DNA of 64,000 bases from Epilithonimonas vandammei (lineage in GTDB: Bacteria > Bacteroidota > Bacteroidia > Flavobacteriales > Weeksellaceae), in contig NZ_CP034161.1 of the NCBI RefSeq assembly GCF_003860525.1, positions 1 through 64,000 on the forward strand, read 5' to 3'. The notes below the pieces were generated by a model. The model made no database searches and had not been told where the DNA came from. It saw only the letters and a list, made by a program, of their open reading frames with translations. The position numbers were made by a program, and so were the translations under genes. Below, one piece after another: positions 21,500 through 30,249 of this stretch. Position 1 is the first letter of the stretch. Each line of letters starts with the position of its first letter.

Positions 21500-22246
21500 T
21501 TAAAAATTTAGAATCCTATAAAAATCAACGGTTTGATTTTGAGCAGATTCTGCGTGATTTATGGTTTGAGTAACGTTACTTGCGAAAAAATTAAAAGTAT
21601 CCTCTGTCACCGCAATAGCTTCCTGCTCGCTGTATATTGGTTTTCCATTGATAATCACATAATTCGGATTATAATCTGAATCTGAGTTTACTTTATTTAG
21701 GTTTTGATTATCTATTTTAATTTCTTTTGGTTGCTGATAAGCAAACTGTGTTGTTGATGGTTGATTTTCAACTGCATTTTTCTTTGCTACTTTCTGTGTT
21801 TTTGGCTGAGTATTTTGTTGAGTTAAAACTGGCTGTTGAGTTGAACCATTTTCAATTGGAGAAACTTTTGGCGTTTCAACTTTCTTAGGAGTTTCTGTGT
21901 GTTTTGCAATTTGAGGTTCAATATTTTCCGGATTGTTAAACATCCAAAATCCACTGATTCCCATTAGTAAAACTAAACTCGCTGCCATCCAATATTGTGT
22001 GTAAGATTTTCTTTTCACAATTGGTAGTGCTACTATTTTTGGTTCTTTTGTGACATTTTGCTTTGTCGCTTTCTTTAAGAAATCCTCGAACTTGATATCT
22101 AATTTCTCCTTTTTCTCTTCATCCAGAATAGAAAAATAAGGATTATCACTCTCGTTTTTGAGAAACAGATGTTCTTCCGGCGACAGCTCTTCGCCTGCGA
22201 AGAATTTAGATTCCCAATCCTTGTATCTGTCTGTTTTCATACGCAT
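21500..22246 (-). CDS. Probable anti-sigma factor, single-pass membrane protein
   Basis: A 248-residue protein with a cytoplasmic N-terminal segment of about 85 residues (DWESKFFAGEELSPEEHLFL), one transmembrane helix (YWMAASLVLLMGISGFWMF, about residues 88-106) and a low-complexity Pro/Gln/Thr-rich periplasmic part. It overlaps the ECF sigma gene by 41 nt, the usual arrangement of sigma and its antagonist. There is no clear zinc-binding HxxxCxxC motif, so it is not a ZAS-type anti-sigma. The assignment relies on topology and context. The Met at residue 3 is an alternative start. Confidence 0.65.
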   Translation of the reverse strand: MRMKTDRYKDWESKFFAGEELSPEEHLFLKNESDNPYFSILDEEKKEKLDIKFEDFLKKATKQNVTKEPKIVALPIVKRKSYTQYWMAASLVLLMGISGFWMFNNPENIEPQIAKHTETPKKVETPKVSPIENGSTQQPVLTQQNTQPKTQKVAKKNAVENQPSTTQFAYQQPKEIKIDNQNLNKVNSDSDYNPNYVIINGKPIYSEQEAIAVTEDTFNFFASNVTQTINHAESAQNQTVDFYRILNF

Positions 22247-22724
22247 AAAGTTGGTTAATTGATTCTTTCACCTTTTGTCTGGCTCTCATCAGGTTCACGC
22301 GGACTGCATTTTCCTCCATCTCCATGATTTCCGAAATCTCCGAAATCTCATATTCCTCGACATCTTTTAAGTGAATGACCATTTTTTGTTTCTCGGGCAG
22401 TTGGTTGATAAATCCCAAAATCTGCTCTCTCATATTATTGGTTTCAATCTGATAAAGTTCTGACTGATGCCTTGTCTGGCTTGCAAATCCAAGTTTCACT
22501 TCGTGATGTTTCAGTCGGTTCAGGCATTCATTTTTTACACTTCGCAGGGCAAAACTTTTCAGATTTTCCACAACCATCAATTCATCTTTCTTTTGCCAGA
22601 ATTTCATCATCAAATCCATTACGACATCTTCCGCTTCATCTGCGCTCATTAAAAACTTTTTTGCAAAACGGTACATCTCATCTTTGAGTATGTAGACCGT
22701 TTGTTTAAAGTTGTCTTGAGTCAT
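22206..22724 (-). CDS. ECF RNA polymerase sigma factor
   Basis: A 172-residue group IV sigma factor. Region 2 is seen as YRFAKKFLMSADEAEDVVMDLMMKFWQK and region 4 as LPEKQKMVIHLKDVEEYEISEISEIMEMEENAVRVNLMRARQKV. No region 3 lies between, as expected for ECF factors. The downstream overlapping membrane protein is its likely anti-sigma factor, and the two DUF4252-type genes are probable members of its regulon. No standard promoter box is visible upstream, which fits autoregulation (inference). Confidence 0.9.
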   Translation of the reverse strand: MTQDNFKQTVYILKDEMYRFAKKFLMSADEAEDVVMDLMMKFWQKKDELMVVENLKSFALRSVKNECLNRLKHHEVKLGFASQTRHQSELYQIETNNMREQILGFINQLPEKQKMVIHLKDVEEYEISEISEIMEMEENAVRVNLMRARQKVKESINQLYAYENRQIQGLGI

Positions 22725-22839
22725 AGATTCAGTTTATTGTTTGAGGTTAAAAGCTTTTGATCTTTAATCCTCATCATTTCTTGGTTGTTTAAAAGTAAGA
22801 CATCTTCAGCTTACAATTTATTACATCAAAAATAAAAAA

Positions 22840-22865
22840 AGAACTTTAAAAATATTTAAAGTTCT
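22840..22865 (-). terminator. Terminator of the 22894 gene
   Basis: AGAACTTTAAA (22840-22850) pairs perfectly with TTTAAAGTTCT (22855-22865) around AATA. Read leftward it is followed by a run of T. Confidence 0.7.
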
Positions 22866-22893
22866 GATAATCAATTCACTTAAATGAATATTA

Positions 22894-23565
22894 TTAAGAT
22901 AATGCTCTGAATAACTGAGGAAACATTTTCATATTTTTAGGATTTAATTTTTTATCTTTAACCTCAGTTTCTATTTTATCTTTCTTTTCTGGAAACATTT
23001 TGATCAGCTCATCTTTCGTTTTTGGCAGTTGCAAAATTTGACCGTCTTTTTTTTGAAAATAAAAAATATCTGGCAAGTCATAGTAAGTATTTTCTTTTTC
23101 TCTATCAAAAGAATCTTGAGCATATTTACCTTTGTCATACGTCTTAGATATTCTCATCAGAAGAGTAGCCGTTTCTAATTTTTTAACTTCAAATAAATAT
23201 CCAATTACTTTTTTCCCATTGTATGGATACTCTAACAAATATAAAATTTCGTCACTGTCGATAATATGTATTGGAGAATATTCTGGGTTTTTGTAAATGG
23301 TCATATTCTTACCATTATTAATAATATCCACTTCATCTTTATATGCATTATATCGCATATCTACTAATTTTTGATTGTTAGCTATTCTTGCTTTTTTGTA
23401 TTCTGCGTATAAATAAGGCGAGCCTTTCGTTTCAAGTGGATTTACATATCCAGCTCTTGCAATTAAAGTCTCTCTAGTAACCGGACTATTATTAACATTC
23501 GCATTCCCTTGTTGACAATAAACTAAAGTAGAAACGAAAGCAGATAGAAATAATATTCTTTTCAT
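22894..23565 (-). CDS. Exported protein of unknown function
   Basis: I do not recognise this 223-residue protein. It starts with a signal peptide (MKRILFLSAFVSTLVYC before QQGN). The rest is a soluble, charged, tyrosine-rich sequence with predicted beta-strands such as EILYLLEYPYNGKKVIGYLFEV and a lysine-rich end. There is no membrane anchor, T9SS tail or catalytic motif. The Cys at the end of the signal is not in a clear lipobox. It stands alone between the sigma operon and a serine hydrolase, with its own terminator. Confidence 0.65.
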   Translation of the reverse strand: MKRILFLSAFVSTLVYCQQGNANVNNSPVTRETLIARAGYVNPLETKGSPYLYAEYKKARIANNQKLVDMRYNAYKDEVDIINNGKNMTIYKNPEYSPIHIIDSDEILYLLEYPYNGKKVIGYLFEVKKLETATLLMRISKTYDKGKYAQDSFDREKENTYYDLPDIFYFQKKDGQILQLPKTKDELIKMFPEKKDKIETEVKDKKLNPKNMKMFPQLFRALS

Positions 23566-23611
23566 GGTTTAAATATATTTAGTAACAAATATAACTATTT
23601 TGCTACTTAAA

Positions 23612-24871
23612 TTATTCTCCCGCATTCACATTAACAGAATCACTTTCTGCCGAAGCACCTTTAGGATTCATCGTTTTGTTGAACTTTTCCATTTCGAAAG
23701 GGAAATTTTCAAATAATCCTGATAATGACAATGCGGAATATACCCTTTGTGAATACTTATTTCCAATGGCAACTATAGTAACTTTAGATTTCAGAAGATG
23801 CGCAAAAACCGAATTGGTCCCGTGCCACCAACCGTTGTGATAAGTTAATTTTTCTCCATTATCAAATTCCTTCATACGGAACCCAAGACCATAATTATTA
23901 ATTCCTTTTTTCTCGTTACTATAAGGTTCGAAGATTTTGCTTTGCAAATCCGGCTTCAGGAAATCTTTGGAATATAGTGCAATCGAAAAGTTAAGCAAAT
24001 CTCTCGGTGTTGTATATACATTTTTATCGCCATAAATCAAATCCAGATTCGCCAAAGGATATAATCTATAACCGCTGTAAAACGATTGCGACGCTATTGG
24101 AATATCTTTTCTCTGGAAAATATAGGTATGATTCATCTTCAACGGTTTGAAAACAATCTCCTGCATCGCTTCCGGAAAAGGTGTTGCTGTCACTTTTTCT
24201 ACAATCAGAGCCAACAAAGCAAAATTGGTGTTGCAGTACATAAATCCTGTGTTGGAAAGTCGCGCCAATTCCGGTTTGTATTTAATCAACATATCCAAAA
24301 CATCCTGATTCGTCAAAAATTCTTTTTTCAATTCCTCCGGAGCAGGTTTGATACCTTGGTCGAAATGTTCATATTTTGGAAGGCCGCTTCTTTGGGACAA
24401 CAGACTGAAAACCGTGATTTCTTTGTAAGGAAACTTTGGAAAAAACTTAGTTAAGTCATCTTCCATTTTCAGTTTTCCTGCTTCAACCAATTTCAAAACA
24501 GCCATTGCGGTCATCGTCTTGCTAACCGAAGCGACGTGAAGTGGCGTGTTGGCATCAATCGGCATTTGCATGTTTTCTCTTCCAAAACCTCTGTATTTTT
24601 CGAAGATAATTTTATCACCTTTCGCAACAAGAATTCCACCACTTAGATCACCTTGTTCCCAAACTTTTTGATAATAATTATTGATGAGAGGAAGAATCGT
24701 GGACTCATTTTCTAAAGTAGATTCTGCAGGAGTAAATACTTTGGATAAATCAACATTGCTGTAATTGGGAAGTTTGGATTGGTAGATTTCTGTTGTTTCT
24801 TCTTTTTGTTTTTTGCAAGAAATGATGGTTGCAAACGCTAAACTGACTGTAATTATTTTTCTAAAATTCAT
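23612..24871 (-). CDS. Serine hydrolase, beta-lactamase class C/esterase family lipoprotein
   Basis: A 419-residue lipoprotein (SAFATIISC-type signal; C19) with a penicillin-binding-like serine hydrolase domain. The nucleophile motif SxxK is S115-V-S-K118 in HVASVSKTMTAM. YxN is Y212-C-N214, and a third motif, HNGWWHGTNS, occupies the KTG position as HxG. This motif set is typical of class C beta-lactamase-like esterases and D-aminopeptidases, not of true AmpC. It probably acts in the periplasm on a peptide or ester. It is monocistronic, and nothing in context indicates the substrate. Beta-lactam resistance should not be inferred. Confidence 0.82.
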   Translation of the reverse strand: MNFRKIITVSLAFATIISCKKQKEETTEIYQSKLPNYSNVDLSKVFTPAESTLENESTILPLINNYYQKVWEQGDLSGGILVAKGDKIIFEKYRGFGRENMQMPIDANTPLHVASVSKTMTAMAVLKLVEAGKLKMEDDLTKFFPKFPYKEITVFSLLSQRSGLPKYEHFDQGIKPAPEELKKEFLTNQDVLDMLIKYKPELARLSNTGFMYCNTNFALLALIVEKVTATPFPEAMQEIVFKPLKMNHTYIFQRKDIPIASQSFYSGYRLYPLANLDLIYGDKNVYTTPRDLLNFSIALYSKDFLKPDLQSKIFEPYSNEKKGINNYGLGFRMKEFDNGEKLTYHNGWWHGTNSVFAHLLKSKVTIVAIGNKYSQRVYSALSLSGLFENFPFEMEKFNKTMNPKGASAESDSVNVNAGE

Positions 24872-24973
24872 TGTTATCCAAACTTCGTTAAGGCTCGCAA
24901 GTTAACATAAAATGAATCTTTAGAAGATACCAATTTTCTTAAGAATTGTTAAATGTGGAGAATTTTTTGAGAC

Positions 24974-25906
24974 TTAATTTCTAAAATCAGCAAGAATTTT
25001 ATCAACAATTACCTGAGCCAATTTTTCTTTACTCTGATGCGTCCACCCACCAATATGTGGCGTAACAATCACTTTTTCAGAATCTAATAAATATTTTAAA
25101 TCTTGATTTTCTATTTCCAAATTTTCAAAAGATGATTTTTCATATTCCAAAACATCCAGACAAGCACCTAAAACTTTCCCCGACTCAATTGCTTTTACTA
25201 AAGCTTTAGTTTTTAAATTTTTCCCTCGAGCTGTGTTGACGAAATAGAAATTCTTTTCCATTTTTGAAATGAATTCTTCATCAACCAAATAATGCGTTTC
25301 CGAAGTCAAAGGAATATGAAGACTTAAAATATCCGCTCTTTTTTGAAGCTCTTCCAAAGAAACCTGCGTTGCAAATTCATCGGAAAGATTAGGTAAAATA
25401 TCGTGGAAAATAACCTCGACCCCAAAACCTGAAAGTCTTTTTGCCGTGGCTTTTCCCATATTGCCGTAACCGATGATTCCGAAAGTTTTCCCAAGCAATT
25501 CATCACCACGATTTTCTTCTCGTTTCCAGATTCCGTTTTTCACTTCATTAGATGCAATGAATAATCTGTTCATCAGAATCAACAACATCCCGACAACGTG
25601 TTCAGCAACAGAATCTCGGTTTCCTTCGGGCGAATTAATTAATTTAATTCCTAAGTTTTCAGCTGTTTCAATATCGATATTTTCCATTCCTGCGCCTACT
25701 CTCGCAATGAATTTGAGATGAGAAGCTTTGGTCAGAAAATTTTTGTCTAATGGAATTCTACTTCGGATAATGATTCCTTGATAATCAATGATTTTTTCCA
25801 AAACCTCATCATAGGTCGAAGAATGGTCTTCTTCTATAACAAAACCTTTTGCTGTCAATTGTTCGGAGATTAATGGATGATTTTTATCGAGTTGAAGGAT
25901 TTTCAT
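24974..25906 (-). CDS. D-2-hydroxyacid dehydrogenase, short SerA-like (3-phosphoglycerate dehydrogenase)
   Basis: An NAD-dependent D-2-hydroxyacid dehydrogenase of 310 residues. The substrate domain with IIRSRIPLDKN leads to the Rossmann motif GIIGYGNMG. The catalytic arginine lies in NTARGKNLKTKAL and the catalytic histidine in VTPHIGGWTHQS. It lacks the C-terminal ACT domain of E. coli SerA, as do most flavobacterial phosphoglycerate dehydrogenases. The phosphoglycerate role is likely by family, but glyoxylate or hydroxypyruvate reduction cannot be excluded. No serine biosynthesis partner is adjacent. Confidence 0.78.
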   Translation of the reverse strand: MKILQLDKNHPLISEQLTAKGFVIEEDHSSTYDEVLEKIIDYQGIIIRSRIPLDKNFLTKASHLKFIARVGAGMENIDIETAENLGIKLINSPEGNRDSVAEHVVGMLLILMNRLFIASNEVKNGIWKREENRGDELLGKTFGIIGYGNMGKATAKRLSGFGVEVIFHDILPNLSDEFATQVSLEELQKRADILSLHIPLTSETHYLVDEEFISKMEKNFYFVNTARGKNLKTKALVKAIESGKVLGACLDVLEYEKSSFENLEIENQDLKYLLDSEKVIVTPHIGGWTHQSKEKLAQVIVDKILADFRN

Positions 25907-25910
25907 AATT

Positions 25911-25971
25911 TAGATATTAGACTTTAGATATCAGATATTAGACTTTGGATTAATTATTTTTGACCAAAGTC
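25911..25971. repeat. Short tandem repeats with a hairpin
   Basis: AGATATTAGACTTT occurs at 25912-25925 and 25933-25946 with a related TTAGATATCAG between, giving a 21-bp period. The second copy runs into GACTTTGG (25941-25948), which pairs with CCAAAGTC (25964-25971). It is intergenic, upstream of the dehydrogenase start. Confidence 0.6.
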
Positions 25972-25987
25972 TGAAATGTGTAAAATT

Positions 25988-26013
25988 CAAAAAAAACGAG
26001 CTAAAGCCCGTTT
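25988..26013 (-). terminator. Terminator of the thioesterase operon
   Basis: Read leftward, AAACGGGC (26013-26006) pairs with GCTCGTTT (26001-25994), with one G-U pair and a TTTA loop, followed by T residues. Confidence 0.7.
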
Positions 26014-26030
26014 CTTGTTTGTATTAATAA

Positions 26031-26549
26031 TTATTCTCCTAAGAATAACTTTTTGAGTTCTATAGAATCTGTTGGTTTCATTTTTCCGGAAAGGATTAAT
26101 GATAATTCTTTTCTTCTTTTTGCAGCGGCAAATCTTTCGATTTCCAATTCTGTTTCTGGTTCCAGTTCGGGAACTTTTGTAGGTTTTCCGTTTTCATCAA
26201 TGGCCACAAATGTGTAAATCCCACTATTGGTGTGAATTTTTCTCTGATTAATTGGATCATCTTCCCAAACATCCACATACACCTCCATCGATGTAGAAAA
26301 AGCACGGGAGACTTTGGCTTCTACCACCACAATCCCACCTTCTGGAATAGGATTATCGAACGACACGTGATTTACAGAAGCTGTAACAACTCTTTTTTCT
26401 GAATGTTTTGTAGCAGAAATAGCCCCAGCTCTATCCATTCTCGCCAACAATTCGCCTCCGAAAAGATTTCTTAATGAATTGGTTTCGTTGGGCAAGACGA
26501 TGTTCGTCATTACCGTAAGGCTATCTATTGGTTTTTTGGATTTTTGCAT
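26031..26549 (-). CDS. Acyl-CoA thioesterase, hotdog fold
   Basis: A 172-residue cytoplasmic acyl-CoA thioesterase of the BACH/YciA-type hotdog family. Near the N-terminus it has NSLRNLFGGELLARMDRAG, the conserved helix with the catalytic aspartate, then VNHVSFDNPIPEGGIVVVEAKV and VYVDVWEDD. It hydrolyses medium- or long-chain acyl-CoAs to free CoA. It overlaps the preceding HU-like gene by 29 nt, so translation is probably coupled, though a shared function is not obvious. Confidence 0.87.
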   Translation of the reverse strand: MQKSKKPIDSLTVMTNIVLPNETNSLRNLFGGELLARMDRAGAISATKHSEKRVVTASVNHVSFDNPIPEGGIVVVEAKVSRAFSTSMEVYVDVWEDDPINQRKIHTNSGIYTFVAIDENGKPTKVPELEPETELEIERFAAAKRRKELSLILSGKMKPTDSIELKKLFLGE

Positions 26550-27204
26550 TAGTTGTAGGTTTTATACTATCTGTTTTTATAGAATCTTGTTTGGGAGCAA
26601 CCAAAACTTTTGGTTTCTCAACTGTTTTGACAATTTGTTTTGTCGGGATATTTGATGATTTTCCGAATAAGATTGCCTGATTTCCGAAAAGAAAAAGTGC
26701 CGAAGTCCCAACGATAATGAGACTCACAAAAGTCCAGATCACATTTTTATTTAAACTGTAATCTTCTATAAAATTATTTTTTGATTTTAGAGTTTTAAGA
26801 TGTTGCAAATCTACTTTTTCAAAACCAAAAACATCTTCATCATTATTTGTTACCTTAACAACTTTGTTATCTTCGATTAATTGATATTGACCAAGATTTT
26901 CAAGATTCAGAACGTTTTCAGTCTGTAATTTCTGAAACCATTTTGCCACTTCATTTTTAAGATTCTTTTGAACGATAAAAATATTCGTGTTGGTTTCATC
27001 AGCAATATGTTTTGCTAACTGACTGTCGTAACAAGACGGATTATATTTGAAAGTTACAATTTCTTTCGGTGGAGTAATAATGGAATTCTCGGCATCTATT
27101 TTAGCAGATTCTTTGGTAAGTTCGAAAACACCAAACTCCGGAACTTCTGCTCTATTATGCTTCAGAAGATATTGATATAAAAGATATTCAAAATTCATCG
27201 CCAC
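26521..27204 (-). CDS. HU-CCDC81-type domain membrane protein
   Basis: A 227-residue protein. The first 145 residues hold two small HU-like (prokaryotic CCDC81-type) domains: FEYLLYQYLLKHNRAEVPEFGVFEL and the second with LNLENLGQYQLIED. One transmembrane helix follows (VIWTFVSLIIVGTSALFLF, about 155-173), then a Lys/Thr-rich periplasmic tail. In Bacteroidota such proteins usually end in a SPOR peptidoglycan-binding domain; here the tail stops at about 50 residues. HU-CCDC81 domains are thought to bind nucleic acid or cytoskeletal partners. The Met at residue 3 may be the true start. Confidence 0.7.
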   Translation of the reverse strand: MAMNFEYLLYQYLLKHNRAEVPEFGVFELTKESAKIDAENSIITPPKEIVTFKYNPSCYDSQLAKHIADETNTNIFIVQKNLKNEVAKWFQKLQTENVLNLENLGQYQLIEDNKVVKVTNNDEDVFGFEKVDLQHLKTLKSKNNFIEDYSLNKNVIWTFVSLIIVGTSALFLFGNQAILFGKSSNIPTKQIVKTVEKPKVLVAPKQDSIKTDSIKPTTNAKIQKTNR

Positions 27205-27238
27205 AAAACTACATAATTTTTGATGTTATAGAAAATAT

Positions 27239-27266
27239 AAAAGGCTGCTTTTTACAGCAACCTTTT
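27239..27266 (-). terminator. Terminator of the 27292 gene
   Basis: Read leftward, AAAAGGTTGCT pairs with AGCAGCCTTTT (one G-U pair) around a six-base loop. It lies between the T9SS-protein stop and the HU-like gene. Confidence 0.6.
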
Positions 27267-27291
27267 GATTTGGTATGAATTAATTAAAGTG

Positions 27292-27960
27292 TTAATATGC
27301 AAACTTTACAACTTCTGAAACGTTGTTGCCGGAAATCTTCACAAGATATAAACCTTTCTGAGAAAGATTTAAGTCAATTGGATTTCCATTTGCATTTGTT
27401 TTTAAGGTTTTTATTACTTTTCCTCCGAAATCATAAACCGTTAGGTCTAGATTTCCTTTTGCAGAAGTAAACAACTTTCCGACAGCCACTTGAGATTTTG
27501 CTTTCCCGTTAGATTCTGAAACAGCCAATGTTGTAAGTGTTGTTGGTCCTTCTAAATCTCTGTCTCCTGATTGGAAATCAGCACCATTGGATTTGTTTTT
27601 GAAAACAACTCCAATTCTTTGCACTACAGTTCCCTGTGGCATCGTAGAGTTTGAACCGGTAAAGAACTTGGAATTGAGGTCAATAGTTCCAATGTAGGCA
27701 TTTTCTGTAGCATCCCAGTTCATCATGGTGTTTGAGTTATTCCAAGAATCGTCGAAGTTTCCTTTGTTATTATCCCCATCTGACTGTGCAGACCAAACGT
27801 GAACATAGAATGTTGGATTACTTTGCGGATTGTAGAAACTCCAGTCTCCTGATTTTCCGTAAGTTAATTTGTAAACACCGTTGGTTACGGTATAAGTTAA
27901 TTGTGCAGAAAGTGCAACACTTGCAAAAGCCGCAAATGCTAAAGAATAGATTTTTTTCAT
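27292..27960 (-). CDS. Small secreted protein with T9SS sorting tail
   Basis: A 222-residue exported protein. Signal peptide residues 1-19 end before QLTYTVTNG. The body of about 125 residues is rich in Trp, Asn and Asp (FYVHVWSAQSDGDNNKGNF, DDSWNNSNTMMNWD) and looks like a carbohydrate- or starch-binding-type beta domain, but I cannot name a family. Residues about 155-222 (VAVGKLFTSAKGNLDLTVYD ... GLYLVKISGNNVSEVVKFAY) are a type A T9SS sorting domain. Predicted to be secreted across the outer membrane. Monocistronic. Confidence 0.75.
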   Translation of the reverse strand: MKKIYSLAFAAFASVALSAQLTYTVTNGVYKLTYGKSGDWSFYNPQSNPTFYVHVWSAQSDGDNNKGNFDDSWNNSNTMMNWDATENAYIGTIDLNSKFFTGSNSTMPQGTVVQRIGVVFKNKSNGADFQSGDRDLEGPTTLTTLAVSESNGKAKSQVAVGKLFTSAKGNLDLTVYDFGGKVIKTLKTNANGNPIDLNLSQKGLYLVKISGNNVSEVVKFAY

Positions 27961-28116
27961 AGATGTAAATTTTTAAGGTCTATATACAATTTCAATGTAC
28001 ATAATTCACGTACTTGAAATTATTGTAAATCTAATATTAATTTTAAATTAACAAATAAAAATCTACAAAACAAACCTTAAAAATTTACAACTAACTGATT
28101 TTCAAAACAATTATTT

Positions 28117-30216
28117 TTATTTAAGCTTCAAAGAAACCCCAAAAAGGAAGTTAATTCCGGCTTGTGCGAAGTAATATGGCCCACTAAAACCGTTGTTGAC
28201 ATACTTCGTATTTGTGAAATTATTTAACAAGAACCTCAAAGTCACATCTTGTTTCTGAAAAGGCAACTTGTATGACATATTAAAATCTGGAACTAAGTAA
28301 TCCTTTAATTGATTATCAGCAGTTTCTAAATTATCCAAATATTGTTTTCCCACATATTGCGCAGTAACACCAAGATTGAAATTTTTGAACGGCGAGTAAA
28401 CCACATTTCCGTTCGCAATGATGTTAGGCGAAAAAGAGATATCAGAATCTTTCAAAACAACATCTGTATTGTTTTGAACCGAGTTGATTTCCTTAATCTT
28501 ATTCTGACTCAAAGATAAATTAGCTCCTAATTGAATTTTATCAGAAAGTCTGCTTTGGGCAGAAAGTTCAATTCCTAATCTATAACTTTTGTCCACATTC
28601 TGACGAATGAATTCACCAACATTGTTGATTCTACCTGACAAAACCAACTGATTTTGGTAATCCATATAATACGCATTAGCCGTCAACACAACCTTTCCAA
28701 ATTGCTGTTCCCAACCTGCCTCAAAATCATGTAAGGTTTCTTCTTTTGTGCTCGGATTTGCAAAAAGATCATCTCGGTTTGGTTCGCGATGCGCATTGGC
28801 ATAGGAAACGAATACTTTTCCGTTTTCAATATTGAAATTGACACCAACTTTCGGGTTGAAAAAAGTCCATTTTCTATATAGATCTGCACCTTCACCATCG
28901 CCTAGTTGGACAATTTTTGTATCATAATTAATGTTTCTTAGTTGCAAATCGCCAAAAAATTCAAATTGGTTTAATTTATAAATTGCTTTGGCAAATCCAG
29001 AAACTTCGTTCTTCACCGAATTATTTCGGTAGTATTCGTGTTCATCAATTTGTGGTAGAAAAACGCCGGTTACATTACCAAAATGTCTTCCGTAATACTG
29101 ATTGGCAACTGCTCCGATATTCAAATCAAGATTACCTAATTTCCCATATAAAGTAGAAATCACGCCATAAAAATCATTGTCGAGCCATTTTTTTCTTATG
29201 AAATCTGAAGTTTTAATTTCTGTTCCATTGTCGATGATATTAGGCAAGTTGTATTTAGAGAACTTAGCATCTTGTTTGTAATTTTCATAGTAACCTTTTC
29301 CTTTGGTATAATGTGCTGTGGTTTCTAATTTCCAGTCATCAGAAAATCTCTGGTTCCATAATAACTGATAATGATTTTGTTTATAATTATCTGTTTCATT
29401 GTCATAAAATTTTTCGGCACCAGTTATTGGGTCATAATAGATTCCCGAATAATTAAATTTAGGATTAGTTTCCCAAGTGGCTTTATCAATTCCGTTCCAA
29501 GCTTGATATGTTTTTTCCTTTCCTCCGAAAGCCAAGAACCTCAGCTCCGTATTTTTTTCCTGAAACAAAGCAGAAAAATTATAGGAATGTAGATTAGAAG
29601 AAGCTCTGTCAATATAGCCATCGGAATGGATATGTGTATATCTTCCCATCACAGACAAACGATTTTTCCAGAATTTCCCAGAATTGATTTCTGCAGAATA
29701 TTTGTACGTATTGAATGAACCATAAGAATCATCAGATTTTACTGAAAATTCATCTGAGGGATCTTTGGAAATCACATTAACACTAGCTCCGAAGGCAGAA
29801 ACACCATTAGAAGAAGTCCCTACACCTCTCTGGATTACAATTTGTGAAGCAGAACTTGTGAGATCCGGAACATTCACAAAAAAAGTCCCCTGAGATTCGG
29901 AATCATTGTACGGAACACCATTTAGCATTACATTAACACTTGTTCCGGCTGTCCCACGGATTCTGAATCCTGTGTAACCAATTCCGTTTCCGGCATCCGA
30001 AGTTGATACAACAGATATCTGATTTTTCAGAAGAATGGGCAAATCCTGTCCCAGATTTTTGTTGGCTAGTTCTTTTCCAACGTTGATGATTGTTTTTGCA
30101 GTTGGCGTTCTTTTGGTAAATTCTACAGCTTGAATATTTGTAACCTGTACAGAATCTGTAGTTTGAGAAAAATAAAATGGAGCAGCAAATACTCCTAAAA
30201 AAATAAATCCTTTCAT
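28117..30216 (-). CDS. TonB-dependent receptor, probable thiamine transporter (OMthi/Omr1-like)
   Basis: A 699-residue outer-membrane receptor. After the signal peptide comes a plug domain (PTAKTIINVGKELANKNLGQDLPILLKNQ, GYTGFRIRGTAGTSVNVMLNGVPYNDSESQG, VQIVIQRGVGTS-type loop) and a 22-strand barrel region ending INFLFGVSLKLK. It lacks the N-terminal CarboxypepD-reg domain of SusC proteins, so it is a micronutrient-type receptor. A TPP riboswitch in its leader shows that expression falls when thiamine pyrophosphate is plentiful, so import of thiamine or a thiamine derivative is the best prediction. No PnuT or thiamine pyrophosphokinase gene is adjacent. Confidence 0.88.
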   Translation of the reverse strand: MKGFIFLGVFAAPFYFSQTTDSVQVTNIQAVEFTKRTPTAKTIINVGKELANKNLGQDLPILLKNQISVVSTSDAGNGIGYTGFRIRGTAGTSVNVMLNGVPYNDSESQGTFFVNVPDLTSSASQIVIQRGVGTSSNGVSAFGASVNVISKDPSDEFSVKSDDSYGSFNTYKYSAEINSGKFWKNRLSVMGRYTHIHSDGYIDRASSNLHSYNFSALFQEKNTELRFLAFGGKEKTYQAWNGIDKATWETNPKFNYSGIYYDPITGAEKFYDNETDNYKQNHYQLLWNQRFSDDWKLETTAHYTKGKGYYENYKQDAKFSKYNLPNIIDNGTEIKTSDFIRKKWLDNDFYGVISTLYGKLGNLDLNIGAVANQYYGRHFGNVTGVFLPQIDEHEYYRNNSVKNEVSGFAKAIYKLNQFEFFGDLQLRNINYDTKIVQLGDGEGADLYRKWTFFNPKVGVNFNIENGKVFVSYANAHREPNRDDLFANPSTKEETLHDFEAGWEQQFGKVVLTANAYYMDYQNQLVLSGRINNVGEFIRQNVDKSYRLGIELSAQSRLSDKIQLGANLSLSQNKIKEINSVQNNTDVVLKDSDISFSPNIIANGNVVYSPFKNFNLGVTAQYVGKQYLDNLETADNQLKDYLVPDFNMSYKLPFQKQDVTLRFLLNNFTNTKYVNNGFSGPYYFAQAGINFLFGVSLKLK

Positions 30217-30249
30217 TCTTTTAAATTTAATTGTTAAAATTTATTGGAA

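Noticed and set aside
23612..24871. Beta-lactam resistance gene
   Set aside because: The SxxK/YxN protein has HxG in place of KTG and resembles esterases; family membership alone does not support resistance.
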